Of a stretch of DNA of 64,000 nt, positions 63,197-64,000 are shown in pieces. Made by a program: the position numbers and the translations under genes. The DNA comes from Paracoccus shandongensis (GTDB lineage Bacteria > Pseudomonadota > Alphaproteobacteria > Rhodobacterales > Rhodobacteraceae): contig NZ_JAFLRK010000003.1 in assembly GCF_017315735.1 (NCBI RefSeq), forward strand, positions 62,001 to 126,000. The letters run 5' to 3'. Position 1 is the stretch's first letter, and each line of letters opens with the position of its first letter. The notes beneath the pieces were generated by a model, which worked only from the letters and a program-made list of their open reading frames with translations, was not told the origin of the DNA and did not search any database.

Positions 63197-64000
63197 ATGC
63201 CGCAGTTAATCGCCTTCTCCATCATCGCGCTGATCCTGTTCATCGGCGATGCCATCTCGACCCGGACGAAATCCTGGCTGCCCTCGGTCTTTGTCTGCGC
63301 CATCCTGTTCATGGCGGGATACTGGTCCTTCTTTCCGCAGGACATCGTGGCGGTGGCGGGCTTCCAGACGCCCATCGTGTTCCTGGCGATGTATCTGCTG
63401 ATCACCAACATGGGCACGCTGCTGTCATTTGCGGAACTGTCGCGCCAGTGGCGCACGGTGGTGGTGTCGCTGGCGGGCATCGGCGGCATCATCGCCGCGC
63501 TGATGACCGCTGGCCTGGTAGTGTTGGATTACCAGACCGTGGTGGTCGCCACGCCGCCGCTGGTGGGGGGCGTTGTCGCCTCGCTCATCATGTCGCAGGC
63601 GGCGGCGGATGCGGGGCTGGCCAGCCTGTCGGTGCTGGCGATCCTGATCTATGTGATGCAGGGCTTCGCGGGCTATCCGCTGACCGCCGTGATGCTGAAG
63701 CGCGAAGGCCGCCGCGTGCTGGCGCTGCACCGCGCGGGCCGCTGGCAGTCGCGCGCGCCCCTGGACACCGGCAGCCATGCCGGGGACGCGGCACCCCCGC
63801 GCCTGTTTTCGGCCCTGCCCCCGGCCTATAACAGCTATTACTTCAAGTTCCTGCGCCTTGGCCTGGTGGCCCTGCTGGCCTGGGGCACGGCGGAACTGGC
63901 AAAGCCCGTGTTCGAGATCAGCCCCTTCGTGCTGTGCCTGGTCTTCGGCGTCATCGCCACATCGGCCGGGTTCCTGGAACGCCAGCCGCTGCGGGCGGCC
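63197..64000 (+). CDS. multi-span membrane protein, 5' part
   Basis: An uninterrupted frame from the ATG at 63197 runs off the window end (268 codons so far). It starts MPQLIAFSIIALILFIGDAI and has at least seven hydrophobic segments, including VAVAGFQTPIVFLAMYLLIT, VVATPPLVGGVVASLIMSQA and ISPFVLCLVFGVIA. A hydrophilic loop (about residues 165-205) splits it in two. The arrangement resembles two-domain secondary transporters, but no family could be named. It is divergent from a MarR gene, so it is probably an inducible transporter. Confidence 0.75.
   Translation, partial: MPQLIAFSIIALILFIGDAISTRTKSWLPSVFVCAILFMAGYWSFFPQDIVAVAGFQTPIVFLAMYLLITNMGTLLSFAELSRQWRTVVVSLAGIGGIIAALMTAGLVVLDYQTVVVATPPLVGGVVASLIMSQAAADAGLASLSVLAILIYVMQGFAGYPLTAVMLKREGRRVLALHRAGRWQSRAPLDTGSHAGDAAPPRLFSALPPAYNSYYFKFLRLGLVALLAWGTAELAKPVFEISPFVLCLVFGVIATSAGFLERQPLRAA

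Overview
The window is GC-rich, densely packed DNA of alphaproteobacterial type. Overlapping ATGA/TGATG gene junctions, LysR/GntR/MarR regulators, an amino-sugar ABC importer, a PQQ alcohol dehydrogenase with its relay proteins and a repABC replicon together point to the Rhodobacterales, most like Paracoccus. The repABC genes and a parDE toxin-antitoxin pair show that this is part of a plasmid or chromid. Assignments come from reading motifs only; no database search was run.

Layout. (1) 1-5.8 kb: end of an amino-acid ABC importer, then a convergent acyl-CoA dehydrogenase/CaiB-type CoA-transferase pair with a divergent LysR gene, and a HutD-like protein. (2) 5.9-14.7 kb: a LysR gene divergent from an operon of N-carbamoylsarcosine amidase, MHS symporter, HyuA, HyuB and NCS1 permease, which fits breakdown of N-methylhydantoin, a creatinine intermediate. 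(3) 15.1-20.1 kb: a three-gene HlyD/RbbA/YhhJ-type ABC-2 exporter. (4) 20.4-31.5 kb: PHA synthase, DUF1622 protein, acyl-CoA synthetase, the last ~39 codons of an aldehyde dehydrogenase, a small cytochrome c, ExoD, a decayed second cytochrome c, PEP synthase, and a sulfur module (persulfide-dioxygenase-like MBL protein plus two YeeE/YedE half-proteins). The sulfur module is divergent from a two-cysteine ArsR regulator and the two share one symmetric -10 box. (5) 31.5-41 kb: phosphoesterase, parDE, repABC with a predicted counter-transcribed RNA, two dead transposase genes, a decayed parB, three long palindromes that look like centromere sites, and an intact serine recombinase. (6) 41.4-51.6 kb: a quinoprotein alcohol-oxidation island. 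Reading left, it has cytochrome PedF, a SoxYZ-like carrier, a metallohydrolase, a calcium-type PQQ dehydrogenase, a pentapeptide-repeat protein and a small exported protein. Reading right, it has a CXXCW protein, a LuxR-type response regulator, a FIST sensor and a hybrid histidine kinase. (7) 51.7-53.3 kb: a small acidic protein and a TIGR02587/TIGR02588 membrane pair. (8) 53.3-62.6 kb: an amino-sugar locus, with GntR regulator, SIS deaminase and NagA on one strand and MurQ, ABC sugar importer and an oxidoreductase on the other. (9) 62.6-64 kb: MarR regulator and the start of an unrecognised membrane protein.

The functional islands are largely self-contained, each with its own regulator, importer or sensor, as is common on accessory replicons. 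Decay is concentrated at 24.7-26.5 kb and 37.1-40.1 kb. The least explained signals are the palindrome family around repC and the decayed parB, the shared -10 promoter of the sulfur regulator, and the two exported proteins downstream of the quinoprotein dehydrogenase.
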